The notes: generated by a model from the sequence alone, not told the origin. A DNA stretch of 33,836 bases from Rickettsiales bacterium (GCA_947424985.1 CANDYN010000002.1:1-33836); one strand, 5' to 3'. Shown: positions 12,945 to 22,095, counted from the stretch's first letter. Translations and numbers: made by a program.

Positions 12945-13110
12945 TAATGGTTGACGGTGCGTCGAAACACCTTTAGATCAGTTATTACTTGTCCGAGCTT
13001 CAATCGTACAAAGGACTCCTGCATGTCAGGAGTTTATCTGAATAAGATGCTCTTGAGTATCAAATAGGATAAGCACTGGATTTAAGAGTGTTTCGACCCT
13101 CCTGGCACCA
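12945..13110 (+). ncRNA. cassette structured RNA, copy F
   Basis: Promoter TTGACT (12911-12916) and CATAAT (12933-12938) have a 16-base spacer. Closing helix: GTCGAAACAC (12961-12970) with GTGTTTCGAC (13088-13097), 10 bp, different in sequence from copy E yet fully paired. Second hairpin GATGCTC (13046-13052) with GAGTATC (13055-13061). The 3' end reads CTCCTGGCACCA, like copy A. Confidence 0.8.
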
Positions 13111-13141
13111 TTTAGTTATTATTTAATTATTTGGTTTATTT

Positions 13142-13357
13142 ATGACACAAAAACAATTGGCTGAAACAAAGCTCCAATCTAAACAATTGAAGCATCTTAA
13201 CATGCATTTTGAATCAATTACTGATCTTGAACTCAGAGATAAAATAATTTACTTTATGGAAAGAGTTGGAGAAGCAGCAGGTATTGAAAGAAATCATGGT
13301 GCGATAAAAGAAACTTTAGTAAGTGATGATGTATTTGATAGGATGGTTGGAAAGTAA
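13142..13357 (+). CDS. cassette small protein, copy F
   Basis: A 71-residue paralogue with a different N-terminus (MTQKQLAETKLQSKQLKHL), which looks like an internal insertion of a few codons relative to copies A and B. The core FESITDLELRDKIIYFMERV is unchanged. It is the last cassette on the plus strand. A palindromic repeat (13424-13488) and then the oligoendopeptidase gene follow. Function is unknown. Confidence 0.75.
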   Translation: MTQKQLAETKLQSKQLKHLNMHFESITDLELRDKIIYFMERVGEAAGIERNHGAIKETLVSDDVFDRMVGK

Positions 13358-13423
13358 GCTTGGCTTTTGTATACATAACAATTATTATTTACATTTTCTT
13401 CTGTCAAAAAAAAGTCTTTATTT

Positions 13424-13488
13424 GTCATCCTCGCGAAGGCGGGGATCCATCTATATTTTTTCTGGGTCCCCGCCTTCGCGAGGATGAC
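13424..13488. repeat. GTCATCC palindrome, perfect 22-bp arms
   Basis: GTCATCCTCGCGAAGGCGGG plus GA (13424-13445) and its exact reverse complement (13467-13488) flank a T-rich centre. It is a member of the family at 3231-3306 and may end transcription from the cassettes, although no T-run follows. Confidence 0.85.
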
Positions 13489-13579
13489 AGGAGTGAGGAG
13501 AGTGGTGTGAAGAAATATTCAACAATTTCATTTGACTTTTTCTTTTCACGTTTTATATTAAATTATCTAGTTTAGAATT

Positions 13580-15352
13580 ATGAGCAATTTACCAAAATGG
13601 AACCTGAAAACAATGTATGATGCAATAAATGACCCAAGAGTTGAACGAGATTTAACCAAGGCCGCAAATGACGCAAAAAGCTTTGCAAGCGACTATGAAA
13701 ATATGATAAAAAACCTACAACCGGATGGAATTTTCACGGCGCTTGAAAAATATGAAGAGATAAATAATCTAACCGCAAAACTTTATGTTTTTGCGTTTTT
13801 AAACTATGTAACAAATATCTCAAATCAAGAAAGCTCAAGCTTTTTGCAAAAAATAAAAGATAGCTTAACGAAAATTACCGTCACGCTTAGCTTTTTTACA
13901 ATACAAATTAATGAAATTACAGATGAAAATTTCAAAAAAATAATGGAAAATGAAGGTAAAATTTCAAAATATAAACCGTATTTACGAGATGTCAGAAGAT
14001 TTCAAAAACATATCCTTTCAAAAGAAAAAGAAGATATCTTAATTCAAAAAGATAGCACGGGAATTGAACAAATCATAAGAATTTTCGATGAACATCTAGC
14101 GCATTTAAAATTTAATATCGACTCAAAACCTGTTAATTTATCCTCTGCACTTGAAATGTTGTCATCGCACGATCCTGAAAAAAGAAAACAGGCCGGACTT
14201 GAACTTGGTAGGGTTTTGGATGAAAACGCGTGGTTTTATTCGGTAATTTTCAATGTAATTGCAAAAAATCAATCAGTTGACGATGGACTAAGGGATTATG
14301 AAAAACCGGTATCTAGTCGTAATCTTTCAAATTTTATCGAAGACGAAGTCGTTGCATGTCTTGCAAATTCCGTGAAAAAACGTTATTCATCAATTGCACA
14401 TAAATATTATCAAATTAAAGCAAAACTTTTGAATAAAGAAAAAATCGAATTTTATGACAGAAACGCACCAATAAACGTTGGCGAAGAAAGATCCTATTCG
14501 TTCGATGAAGCAAAAAAAATCGTCCTTGAAGCGTATTACGACTTCAGCCAAGAAATAGGAAAAATCGCGGAAAAATTCTTTGATGAAAAATGGATCGATG
14601 CCGAAGTTAGCGAATTTAAAATGAGCGGTGCATTTTGCCACCCAAATGCCGTTGAGTTAAACCCTTATGTAATGATGAGCTATTTCGGAAAAGTCCGCGA
14701 TATTTCAACCCTTGCGCATGAACTTGGGCACGGAATTCACATGTATTTATCAAGAAATTGTGGAATATTAATGCAAAATACACCCTTAACAATAGCTGAA
14801 ACAGCTTCGCTTTTTGGTGAACAACTTGTTTTTGAAAAAATGCTGAAATCGGCAATCTCAAAAGAGGATAAGGTGGCGATTTTATCACAAAAAATCGAGG
14901 ACACAATTAATACAATCGTGAGACAAATCTCGTTCTTTGATTTTGAAACTAAAATTCATGAAAAAAGAAAGCACGGAGAACTAAAAACCGAAGAAATAGG
15001 AGAAATCTGGATTGAAACCCAAAGAAATTCACTCGGTGACTCTATAAATCTTCCAAAAGAATATCAAAATTATTGGGCGTATATTTCACACTTTATCCAC
15101 TCGCCTTTTTATGTTTATTCCTACGCCTTTGGAAATTTACTCGTAAATGCGCTATTTAATTGTTATAAAAAAGAAATGGTGAGTGATTTCTCAACAAAAT
15201 ATATTGAAATGTTGTCAAGCGGAGGAAAATTACACCATGGCGAGCTTTTATCGCCTTTTGGGTTAAACGCAAAAGATGAAAATTTTTGGAACCTCGGTCT
15301 TGACCTAGCGGAAGACATGATCAAAGATCTTGAACTTGTAATTAATTCTTAA
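13580..15352 (+). CDS. pepF: oligoendopeptidase F (M3B zinc metallopeptidase)
   Basis: A 590-residue cytoplasmic zinc peptidase of the M3 family that trims oligopeptides. The active-site motif HELGHGIH starts at about residue 380, and the distal glutamate region LTIAETASLFGEQLVFE follows at the expected distance. Other family blocks are WAYISHFIHSPFYVYSYAFG near the C-terminus and the FCHPNAVELNPYVMMSYFG segment before the zinc site. Length matches the family (about 590-600). The ATG at 13580 agrees with the conserved N-terminus (LPKWNLKTMY). The stop overlaps that of the convergent queC gene by two bases. No signal peptide. Confidence 0.95.
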   Translation: MSNLPKWNLKTMYDAINDPRVERDLTKAANDAKSFASDYENMIKNLQPDGIFTALEKYEEINNLTAKLYVFAFLNYVTNISNQESSSFLQKIKDSLTKITVTLSFFTIQINEITDENFKKIMENEGKISKYKPYLRDVRRFQKHILSKEKEDILIQKDSTGIEQIIRIFDEHLAHLKFNIDSKPVNLSSALEMLSSHDPEKRKQAGLELGRVLDENAWFYSVIFNVIAKNQSVDDGLRDYEKPVSSRNLSNFIEDEVVACLANSVKKRYSSIAHKYYQIKAKLLNKEKIEFYDRNAPINVGEERSYSFDEAKKIVLEAYYDFSQEIGKIAEKFFDEKWIDAEVSEFKMSGAFCHPNAVELNPYVMMSYFGKVRDISTLAHELGHGIHMYLSRNCGILMQNTPLTIAETASLFGEQLVFEKMLKSAISKEDKVAILSQKIEDTINTIVRQISFFDFETKIHEKRKHGELKTEEIGEIWIETQRNSLGDSINLPKEYQNYWAYISHFIHSPFYVYSYAFGNLLVNALFNCYKKEMVSDFSTKYIEMLSSGGKLHHGELLSPFGLNAKDENFWNLGLDLAEDMIKDLELVINS

Positions 15353-15999
15353 GATATTGAAGGATCAATAACGCCAGCTGCACTAAACCCTTCGGCGCGA
15401 ATTTTGCATGAACCACAATTTCCACAAGGTTTTTCCTCGATCGGATCGTAACAAGAAATTGTTTTTGAATAATCAACCGAAAGACGAGTTCCAAGCTGTA
15501 TTATCTCAGCTTTTGTCATGTCAAGCAAGGGAGTTTTTATTTCAAATTTCCCCTCAAAAGACGTTCCAAGATTGATTGTTTTCTCAAAAGATTTAATAAA
15601 TTCAGGGCGGCAATCCGGATATCCACTATAATCAATCGCGTTCGCACCTATAAAAATCTCACTAACGCCTATACTTTCCGCAAAACCGCTCGCAATTGAA
15701 AGGAAAATAGTATTCCTTGCCGGAACATAGGTCGACGGAAAGGCGTTATGACTAATCCCCCCTGTGTCATTTGCAATTAAAGCTGAATTAAAACCGGAGA
15801 AAATCTCCCGCATATTAAAAATCTTATGAGAAATTCCATATTTTTTTGCATTTTCTGCCGCAAGCTTCAATTCAATTGCATGTTTCTGTCCATATTCAAA
15901 ACTAATTGCAACAACTTCATAACCCTCACTTAAAGCAAAAACAAGAGTAGTAACGGAATCAAGTCCACCGGATAAGAGTAATACGCACTTTTTTTTCAT
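15349..15999 (-). CDS. queC: 7-cyano-7-deazaguanine synthase
   Basis: A 216-residue QueC, which turns 7-carboxy-7-deazaguanine into preQ0 with ATP and ammonia on the way to queuosine in tRNA. The PP-loop SGGLDSVTTL (residues 10-19) binds ATP, ISFEYGQKH follows as in the family, and the C-terminal zinc site is visible as SCYD...CGNCGSCKIR. The start ATG 15999 is one base after the stop of the lipoprotein gene, so trcR-like, lipoprotein and queC genes probably form an operon. No other queuosine gene is in the window, so the precursor is either made by unlinked genes or scavenged. Confidence 0.93.
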   Translation of the reverse strand: MKKKCVLLLSGGLDSVTTLVFALSEGYEVVAISFEYGQKHAIELKLAAENAKKYGISHKIFNMREIFSGFNSALIANDTGGISHNAFPSTYVPARNTIFLSIASGFAESIGVSEIFIGANAIDYSGYPDCRPEFIKSFEKTINLGTSFEGKFEIKTPLLDMTKAEIIQLGTRLSVDYSKTISCYDPIEEKPCGNCGSCKIRAEGFSAAGVIDPSIS

Positions 16000-16000
16000 A

Positions 16001-17551
16001 CTACTTCTTTTGAGTCATTAAATTATTCGTTGTCTTGGAAGCATTCTCGCCAAGAGTGTGATATTCGGAATTTGGCGCGCTTGGCTGCGTCATGCCAGTC
16101 TCGTCAATAGTTTTTCCTAAATCCTCCTCAGCTTTAGCTATATCATAATTATCTCCCGCAAGTTGATTCTTTTGGTCGTTTTTATCCGGACTATTCATAT
16201 CTTCCTGTAAGGGCTGAGCCTCCGGTTCGTCAATCAAAGACTGGATATCTTTAAGAGCATCCTGCTTTTGGTTGAAGATGAAATACTCCCTTCTCACAAG
16301 CGAAGCGCTAAGAGCTATCGGATCAAAACCAAGTCCAGTTTTCTTGGAACCAACGTTTTCACGATCAGTTAAAATGATTGCAATTTTATCGATTGGATCG
16401 TAATCCATAATCAAACCAAGAGTTCCGCTGTTTCCATTAACTAATTCATCGATATTAACAGACGTTTTTGCAAAATCACGGATCAAAATAAGCTGAGCAG
16501 GCTTGATTTGCTTTGCAGGATTTGTAATCTTAATCGGCTCAAAATATTGCAAGAATTCGTTATACTCAGACAGAGCATTGACAATATGCGAAGCAACGTA
16601 ATCCTGTCCATATTTAATCCTATGGAAAGCTAAAAAGTGCTCTTGCGTAATATTTGGCTTTATATTAAATATTTTTGAATACCAAGGGGAATATTTAAAG
16701 TCTTCAGAGAACTCTTTTCTTGCATTGCGAGAGAAGGTATAAATATCGTCGTAAGCGTTATTTACCAAGGTAAATCCATAAGAATTATTGCCCAATTTTT
16801 GCACATATATCGAATTCTTAACTTGTGAATATGCATCCGAAACAATAAATTTACGCGGTAAAGGTAAAACTTTAAAGCTGTAAGTCAAATCAGCAAACGT
16901 TTTATCTTTTTTAATCTTATTTTTATACCCTTCCGGATCTATTTTTACATATATAGCGTTTAAAATATGCATTAAAGAATTCAAGCTTTTATCGCCCGAA
17001 ATATCTTTCTTATCGCTATGACAGAAAAATACCTTTCCACTGCTAAGCGAAATTTCAGGCGGTAATTCACCTTTCAAAAAGTTATTTTTATATTTTGTAA
17101 ACAACGCAATTCCGCTTGATAAATTGTCAACGGAAATTTGATCAATAAATTTTACAACACGATCTTTCGATGAAATCCCATATACAGTTGCATCAGAATC
17201 TTTTATATACTTTGCAATAATCTTATGATTGTTAATTTCATCCTTCATTAATTTTATAATATCCAAAGAAATGGATTCAAAATTTGCTTCCGAAATATGT
17301 TTTTCCCTAATAATCGACAGTAAATCATAAACGTCTTTTACGACAATGGTATTGATAAATTTCTCATATTGTAAAGCGGATTTTAAAGTTTTGTCTTCAA
17401 AGCTATCCGCAACTTGAAGATTAAATTTTTCTTCGGTTAAAACGTAAGGGCAAGAATCAGAGGCATTGTTTGCAACGTAACCGCTAATACTTGTACAGGA
17501 AGATAAAAATAGGACTAAAGCGGATAAATAAGCAAATTTATTTTTTGTCAT
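16001..17551 (-). CDS. large lipoprotein of unknown function
   Basis: A 516-residue protein with a lipoprotein signal: hydrophobic helix and lipobox LFLSSC with the cysteine at residue 19, so it is predicted to be lipid-anchored in the envelope. The mature protein is soluble and charged. The last ~90 residues are acidic, Asp/Asn/Gln-rich and probably disordered. A conserved-looking block is GTLGLIMDYDPIDKIAIILT before the tail. I recognise no catalytic motif. It overlaps the trcR-like gene by 14 bases and precedes queC by one base, which fixes it as an operon member. It may be one of the alphaproteobacterial conserved hypothetical lipoproteins; the role is unknown. Confidence 0.8.
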   Translation of the reverse strand: MTKNKFAYLSALVLFLSSCTSISGYVANNASDSCPYVLTEEKFNLQVADSFEDKTLKSALQYEKFINTIVVKDVYDLLSIIREKHISEANFESISLDIIKLMKDEINNHKIIAKYIKDSDATVYGISSKDRVVKFIDQISVDNLSSGIALFTKYKNNFLKGELPPEISLSSGKVFFCHSDKKDISGDKSLNSLMHILNAIYVKIDPEGYKNKIKKDKTFADLTYSFKVLPLPRKFIVSDAYSQVKNSIYVQKLGNNSYGFTLVNNAYDDIYTFSRNARKEFSEDFKYSPWYSKIFNIKPNITQEHFLAFHRIKYGQDYVASHIVNALSEYNEFLQYFEPIKITNPAKQIKPAQLILIRDFAKTSVNIDELVNGNSGTLGLIMDYDPIDKIAIILTDRENVGSKKTGLGFDPIALSASLVRREYFIFNQKQDALKDIQSLIDEPEAQPLQEDMNSPDKNDQKNQLAGDNYDIAKAEEDLGKTIDETGMTQPSAPNSEYHTLGENASKTTNNLMTQKK

Positions 17552-18116
17552 GAGCGAAAATAAAATTATCGACGGCAGTGGGCGCTGCTGGTTTTCCGGC
17601 AGGGCGAGACACTATAGTTTTTTCATCAAGTTCCTTTTGCGTACAAAGCCCCATAATTACAGGGTTTTTAGCAGACAAACCTTTAATTGCAGCGTGACTC
17701 CCATCTCGTATCTTCCCAACGGCATTAGCAGTCGCGCCGCATAAAGACGATATTTCCTTGTCGCTAAGATGGTTATATTTGATCAAAAGATATAAAGCTC
17801 CACATAAAACGTCTGTTCTTTTTGCCATTCCAACATATTTCCTTCCTTTTGTTTTTGTGTTTATCACAGTTAAAGTATCAGGTGAAATGTTTAAACTAAA
17901 TTCCTCATTTTCTTCACATCTTGCGATTTCCTCTGGTGTTAATTGAAAATTCTCAAGTGGATTTGATTCAGCGATTATAACTTCGCCGTCAGCAATTGCC
18001 TCAACTTCCATATAATGTATCCCACAAAATTCAGCAATTTGGTCGAAAGTCAAAGATGTATTATCAATTAACCAAGACGCAGTTCCTTTTGGGTTTATAA
18101 TATATTGTTTCGCCAT
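17538..18116 (-). CDS. DUF1013 family regulator (TrcR-like)
   Basis: A 192-residue protein of the DUF1013 family, found in alphaproteobacteria. The name TrcR (transcriptional cell-cycle regulator) has been used for it, as I recall. Conserved text includes GTASWLIDNTSLTFDQIAEFCGIHYMEVEAIADGE near the N-terminus (a helix-turn-helix-like segment), KRTDVLCGALYLLIKYN, and HLSDKEISSLCGATANAVGKIRDGSH, which reads like a second HTH. The LIDNTSLTFDQIAEFCGIH phrase is highly characteristic. It is first in the probable operon with the lipoprotein and queC. Its presence supports an alphaproteobacterial host. No promoter was firmly identified in the short gap to the symporter gene. Confidence 0.82.
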   Translation of the reverse strand: MAKQYIINPKGTASWLIDNTSLTFDQIAEFCGIHYMEVEAIADGEVIIAESNPLENFQLTPEEIARCEENEEFSLNISPDTLTVINTKTKGRKYVGMAKRTDVLCGALYLLIKYNHLSDKEISSLCGATANAVGKIRDGSHAAIKGLSAKNPVIMGLCTQKELDEKTIVSRPAGKPAAPTAVDNFIFAHDKK

Positions 18117-18159
18117 ACTAAATTACAATTTACAGACTATAAAAGCATTTTTTATAAAA

Positions 18160-19482
18160 TCAAGTTATATTTTTACTATAATACATTTTTTTATCGCACT
18201 TACCCGTTAAAAGGTCAATATACAGCGGAGAAAACGCCTCTCCCGTTACATTTCCAAGAGTTCTTATCGGTCCGATTATTTTGTCTATCGCAAAAATTAA
18301 AGAAACAGCTTCAATTGGGTAATTAAGCGTCGTAAGTACACCGGAAAGTATTATCACAGCGCCACCCGGAACTGGAGGGGAGCCAAGTGAACTTAAAAAA
18401 CAAACTACTCCAATTGTAAAATAACTCGATGGAGTCAGTGGAATCCCAAAAAGTTGTGCGACAAAAACAGTATATAAAGCCAAACAACAAGCTGTTGCAT
18501 TCATATCAATGCTGGTTCCGATTGGCATTAAAAGTTCAGCAGAGGACTTTGTTCCGCCTAAGTTTTCATAAACATTTTTCATGTTCATAGGCAGGGTCGC
18601 GGCGCTACTTCCAGTTGCCAAAGCAAAGATTTGAACCGGAATCATCTTTCTTATGAAAACGAACGGATTCACGCGGTGCCTCGCCCAAAGCATAGCGGGA
18701 TATAAGACAAAAACCATAAAAATAATTGCCGAAACCGCCGTAAAAAGCAACTTAAATAATACGCTAATTGTTGAAGCGTTTTGAGATCCGGCTATCCACA
18801 CTACCAAACCAAAAATCCCGAACGGAGCGAATTTCATTACAATTTTAATCATGGCATACATAACTTTCGCCATATTTTCAATCCCGGCGATAAACGACTC
18901 ACCAACCTTCTCACGTCCAATTGAAACCGCAACTGCAAATATAATTGCAAAAAACATAACCTGCAGTAAATCAGCGCTGCACATAGCCTGGAAAGCATTA
19001 TCAGGAACCATGTGTAAAATTTTATCCCCAATTGAAACGTTTGCAGAGGCAGAGGCAAGGAGGTTCTTCGTAGAAGAATTAATCGAAAGAGAGTCAGGAT
19101 TAAATCCAGAAACAATCCCCGGTCTAATAATAATTGCAACAACAAGCCCCGTGATAACACCCAAAATGTTCGTAATTGCAAAAAGCCCTATCCCTTTTTT
19201 TGCGGCACTCCCGAGTGCAGTAAGATCTTTCATGGACAAAATCGCTGAACTGATTGCAAAGAAAATCAATGGAACAATCGTCATTTTAACGAGATTTAAA
19301 AAAATGTCCCCCAAAATCTTAAAATCAAGCGGAACTATTCCAATATTCACATACCTAAGTGAAACGCCAAATGCGGCAGCTATAATTGCAGCAAGAAAAA
19401 CCTGTCCGCCAATTCCAAGAGCAAAAAACTTTCTAAGCGGAAGCAATAAAATGCCCAATACCAAACGCAAAGATTTATTCAT
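18160..19482 (-). CDS. dicarboxylate/amino-acid:cation symporter (DAACS family)
   Basis: A 440-residue inner-membrane sodium- or proton-coupled symporter of the GltP/DctA family, about the usual length. The start at ATG 19482 lies two bases after the pilin-like stop; an in-frame TTG at 19515 inside the pilin gene is rejected. Diagnostic parts are the Ser-rich hairpin ATGSSAATLPMN, PIGTSIDMNATA (family NMDGTA), the second re-entrant loop LSSLGSPPVPGGA, and DKIIGPIRTLGNVTGE with the substrate-side Asp and Arg. The substrate (glutamate, aspartate or C4-dicarboxylate) cannot be told. For an intracellular bacterium such a carrier would import host metabolites. Confidence 0.9.
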   Translation of the reverse strand: MNKSLRLVLGILLLPLRKFFALGIGGQVFLAAIIAAAFGVSLRYVNIGIVPLDFKILGDIFLNLVKMTIVPLIFFAISSAILSMKDLTALGSAAKKGIGLFAITNILGVITGLVVAIIIRPGIVSGFNPDSLSINSSTKNLLASASANVSIGDKILHMVPDNAFQAMCSADLLQVMFFAIIFAVAVSIGREKVGESFIAGIENMAKVMYAMIKIVMKFAPFGIFGLVVWIAGSQNASTISVLFKLLFTAVSAIIFMVFVLYPAMLWARHRVNPFVFIRKMIPVQIFALATGSSAATLPMNMKNVYENLGGTKSSAELLMPIGTSIDMNATACCLALYTVFVAQLFGIPLTPSSYFTIGVVCFLSSLGSPPVPGGAVIILSGVLTTLNYPIEAVSLIFAIDKIIGPIRTLGNVTGEAFSPLYIDLLTGKCDKKMYYSKNIT

Positions 19483-19484
19483 AC

Positions 19485-20717
19485 TTAACCAATAACGGCA
19501 AAGGACATAACGCAACCTTTGTATGGACTGTCATTGTCCGATTTTGCATATCCATTAGCATTCCAAATATCTCTGTTTGCCTGAGTATTACCCGCGTTAC
19601 CCATGAGCCCCCAAGATACGTATCCAACATCTGCAGCTGCAAGGTGTGCTCCGTAAGTTGTACAGCCAAACACTTCTGCAGCAACTTCCGTTCCGCCGGC
19701 ATAAGTCGGACTGGAATTAAAAGGAACAATATCAGAACCAAAAACCACAGAAGTTGGCCCGTTTGGTAAGCCATCATCGATTTTTTTATCAAGTTTGTAA
19801 GCAGAACTTGCAGATAAAGCGGCAACCGGAGTGTAAAACGGGTGATCATATCCACCAACCGACTTCGCATAAGCTGCATAAAAATTACCCGATGTATTTA
19901 AACATGCCCCAGCTGTGGATGGATTTGCAGTCAATGAACCTTGATTTGCTTGAGGACCTGCACAGCTTCCGGTCTTGCCCGAAGCAAAAAGCTTTGCATT
20001 TGGAAGACTGCCATAGCTAAATAGAGTCAATTTTGGAATCATACTCCAATTAACCTTTCTATTAATTCCAGTTGTTGGACTTGAATATATACTACGAGAC
20101 ATAACTCCACCTGTATCTGTAATCTTATTGCTTATTGTAAATAAAAACTGCCAAGCAAGAGAATTGTTAAAACCTGCTTTTGGTAAGTGTCCACGCATTA
20201 CAATCTCATAAGCCCTAGGCCACATGTTGCCGTTCGCAGTAAATTGTGCTGTTGTTAGTGGATAAATGGGATTGGAAAGATCAACTTTTCCATAAATTAA
20301 ACCAAAAGCCTGCAATTGACGAAATACAAGATCTGATTTGGCATTTGAAACATTACCGGATCCAACGACTGTATTATTTGGATATATGGTGGCATCTGCA
20401 TCCTTTACAAGTGATGCCGGATTTTGTAAAGACTCAATCGTAGTAATATCAGATATAAGCATTGCCCTTAAAGCATTATCCGGCATGTTCTTAATTATTG
20501 TTTCAGCCGGAAGATCCCCTGGCCAATAATCGTACATAGCTTTAAATTTAATGGCAGCTTCAGAATATTCACGATATTCCTTAGCAATTTTCGTAACCTC
20601 TCCGTCCTCAATAAGACGTAAAATACCAAAAGCCGTAATTGCAATAATCGCAATAATAACTATCAAAATTACCATTAATTCAATTGATAGAAATAGTCCT
20701 TTCTTAATTTTACGCAT
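19485..20717 (-). CDS. large type IV pilin-like (pseudopilin) protein
   Basis: A 410-residue protein with a prepilin-like N-terminus: short basic leader MRKIKKG, then LFLSIELMVILIVIIAIIAI, one hydrophobic helix and a coil. In canonical prepilins cleavage follows Gly and Glu is residue +5; here Glu13 is at +6 from Gly7, so the leader is one residue off. The YWPGDLPAE segment (residues 65-72 approximately) matches the x-PGD-x-P motif seen after the helix in many alphaproteobacterial pilin-like proteins. The C-terminal 300 residues are Gly/Asn/Ser-rich and include paired cysteines (CAGP...ACL, FGCTTYG...GC). It is far longer than major pilins (about 150 aa). No other pilus gene is nearby. The role in surface attachment is inference. 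Confidence 0.78.
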   Translation of the reverse strand: MRKIKKGLFLSIELMVILIVIIAIIAITAFGILRLIEDGEVTKIAKEYREYSEAAIKFKAMYDYWPGDLPAETIIKNMPDNALRAMLISDITTIESLQNPASLVKDADATIYPNNTVVGSGNVSNAKSDLVFRQLQAFGLIYGKVDLSNPIYPLTTAQFTANGNMWPRAYEIVMRGHLPKAGFNNSLAWQFLFTISNKITDTGGVMSRSIYSSPTTGINRKVNWSMIPKLTLFSYGSLPNAKLFASGKTGSCAGPQANQGSLTANPSTAGACLNTSGNFYAAYAKSVGGYDHPFYTPVAALSASSAYKLDKKIDDGLPNGPTSVVFGSDIVPFNSSPTYAGGTEVAAEVFGCTTYGAHLAAADVGYVSWGLMGNAGNTQANRDIWNANGYAKSDNDSPYKGCVMSFAVIG

Positions 20718-20782
20718 TGTTTAAAAACAAGATCAGAATATCTTGACAATATTTTTTTTAATTTGCAAGAATTATTTAAGGC

Positions 20783-21748
20783 TCAATCAAGATACTCCTG
20801 ACAATCTTCATCAAAAGGCTCAAGTAAACACTTGTTTGATGCAGAATTTATATTAAACTCTTGAAACTCGCGAGAGGAATAAGTGCCGTTTTTTATCAAA
20901 CTCAACCTTTGGTTAACGGAAAATGTTGCAAATTGAAAATACATATCGCGATAAGCTTTATATCGATCAAGCGAATTTGCGTTTAAATCATCTGTCGTAT
21001 TCAAAACCCCGGCCCGCAAATCAAGAGCCTTAAATGGAAAAACAATGTAATTATATTCACTTTGCCTAAGAGTTTTTCCAACCATGGAATTTTTGTTAAG
21101 AAATCTAAATGCGATCGGTAATTCTTTTGTGTTAAATAACCCATTTAAGTAAAAACCCATGGGAAAATCTATGGCACTTCTCATGAAAGATGGACCTAAA
21201 AACGGTAAGGTTATGTAATTTCCCATTGGAACTCCATATAATGCTAAAGAATCGCTAAAATGCTTGTCAATCGGACGAAGCCCAAGTTCTGACGCAACAT
21301 CAAATATTCCAAAAACCCCAAGAGTTGTATTTATAATAAATCGCCAAGATAATATCCCAATACTCTGGCTGTCCGCCTGACTTGTGGAAATTATAACGCT
21401 ATACGGAGTGAGAAAATTGGTTAAAAAATTTGAAACCTTGCCGCGAAAATCGTCAGAAGTTATGGAAATATATTTCCTTGTAACCGGTACGAGAAAAATA
21501 TCATCAAAAAACATGTTAAATGCAAATATTTTTCTATTTATTGGCTCATAAGGATCCGGCGTTATAGCCTGCGGTGTATCAAATTCAGCAAATTCAGCGT
21601 CATCAGCATTTTCATTTAATTCCGCAGAAATCGCGTTTTGTAAGAAAAAAGCAAATATAGCAATGAAAAGCAAAAAAATTCGTTTAAAAGCAAACAAAAT
21701 CAAGGATATACGTTGTGTAATACATAAATTAAGATTTTTAATAAGCAA
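20783..21748 (-). CDS. mlaA: MlaA/VacJ family outer-membrane lipid-asymmetry protein
   Basis: A 321-residue MlaA, which removes phospholipids from the outer leaflet of the outer membrane and passes them to the Mla shuttle. Family blocks: DPYEPINRKIFAFN (after a signal peptide ending near FFLQNAISA), INTTLGVFGIFDVASELGL, and GNYITLPFLGPS followed by RSAIDFP. Unlike E. coli MlaA there is no lipobox cysteine at the signal cleavage site, so it may not be lipidated. The frame has no early ATG; TTG 21748 or a slightly later TTG must serve, and the start is uncertain. It overlaps the upstream small-protein gene by 11 bases. No mlaB-F genes are seen. Confidence 0.9.
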   Translation of the reverse strand: MLIKNLNLCITQRISLILFAFKRIFLLFIAIFAFFLQNAISAELNENADDAEFAEFDTPQAITPDPYEPINRKIFAFNMFFDDIFLVPVTRKYISITSDDFRGKVSNFLTNFLTPYSVIISTSQADSQSIGILSWRFIINTTLGVFGIFDVASELGLRPIDKHFSDSLALYGVPMGNYITLPFLGPSFMRSAIDFPMGFYLNGLFNTKELPIAFRFLNKNSMVGKTLRQSEYNYIVFPFKALDLRAGVLNTTDDLNANSLDRYKAYRDMYFQFATFSVNQRLSLIKNGTYSSREFQEFNINSASNKCLLEPFDEDCQEYLD

Positions 21749-21983
21749 TAAATTTTATCAAAACGAGTAAAATTCCCTGAATTATCGAAAAAATTGACAT
21801 CATTTTATATAGCATTTTCGTTTGCATTCTATATAAATCCTCTTTTGTCGCAAGCCTCTCGATACTTTCCTGAATTGCTTCCTCAAAAACCTCTCGTATT
21901 TGCCTAATTTGTAAAGCGGAAAAACCGACATTTTTAAGTTTTGCAAAAATAACCTTCCTATTATTATAATCAAAATTTTCCAT
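21738..21983 (-). CDS. small coiled-coil single-pass membrane protein
   Basis: An 81-residue protein: a basic soluble start, a charged helix (IRQIREVFEEAIQESIERLATKED-like, residues 27-50), then a C-terminal hydrophobic helix (IFSIIQGILLVLIKFIAY). The RLATKEDLYRMQTKM text is typical of small tail-anchored coiled-coil proteins annotated near DUF1640-type families. It overlaps the start of mlaA, so the pair is probably cotranscribed. A protein of similar architecture is at 33502-33753. Function is unknown. Confidence 0.65.
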   Translation of the reverse strand: MENFDYNNRKVIFAKLKNVGFSALQIRQIREVFEEAIQESIERLATKEDLYRMQTKMLYKMMSIFSIIQGILLVLIKFIAY

Positions 21984-22095
21984 ATAAAATTAACAATTTA
22001 TTGACAATAAAAAAGATTTTTTTTCGTGGAAGCAAAAAATATATTGATTTTTGATTTTTTAGTGTTTAGATTAAATACGAGATTTTTTAAAAAAA

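Noticed and set aside
9478..13110. Retron, CRISPR or intron interpretation of the repeated leaders
   Set aside because: There is no reverse transcriptase, Cas protein or spacer pattern, no group I or II intron core that I recognise, and each unit has its own promoter and ORF.
9238..13357. Insertion sequence or transposon
   Set aside because: No transposase-like ORF, no terminal inverted repeats common to all units, and no clear target-site duplications.
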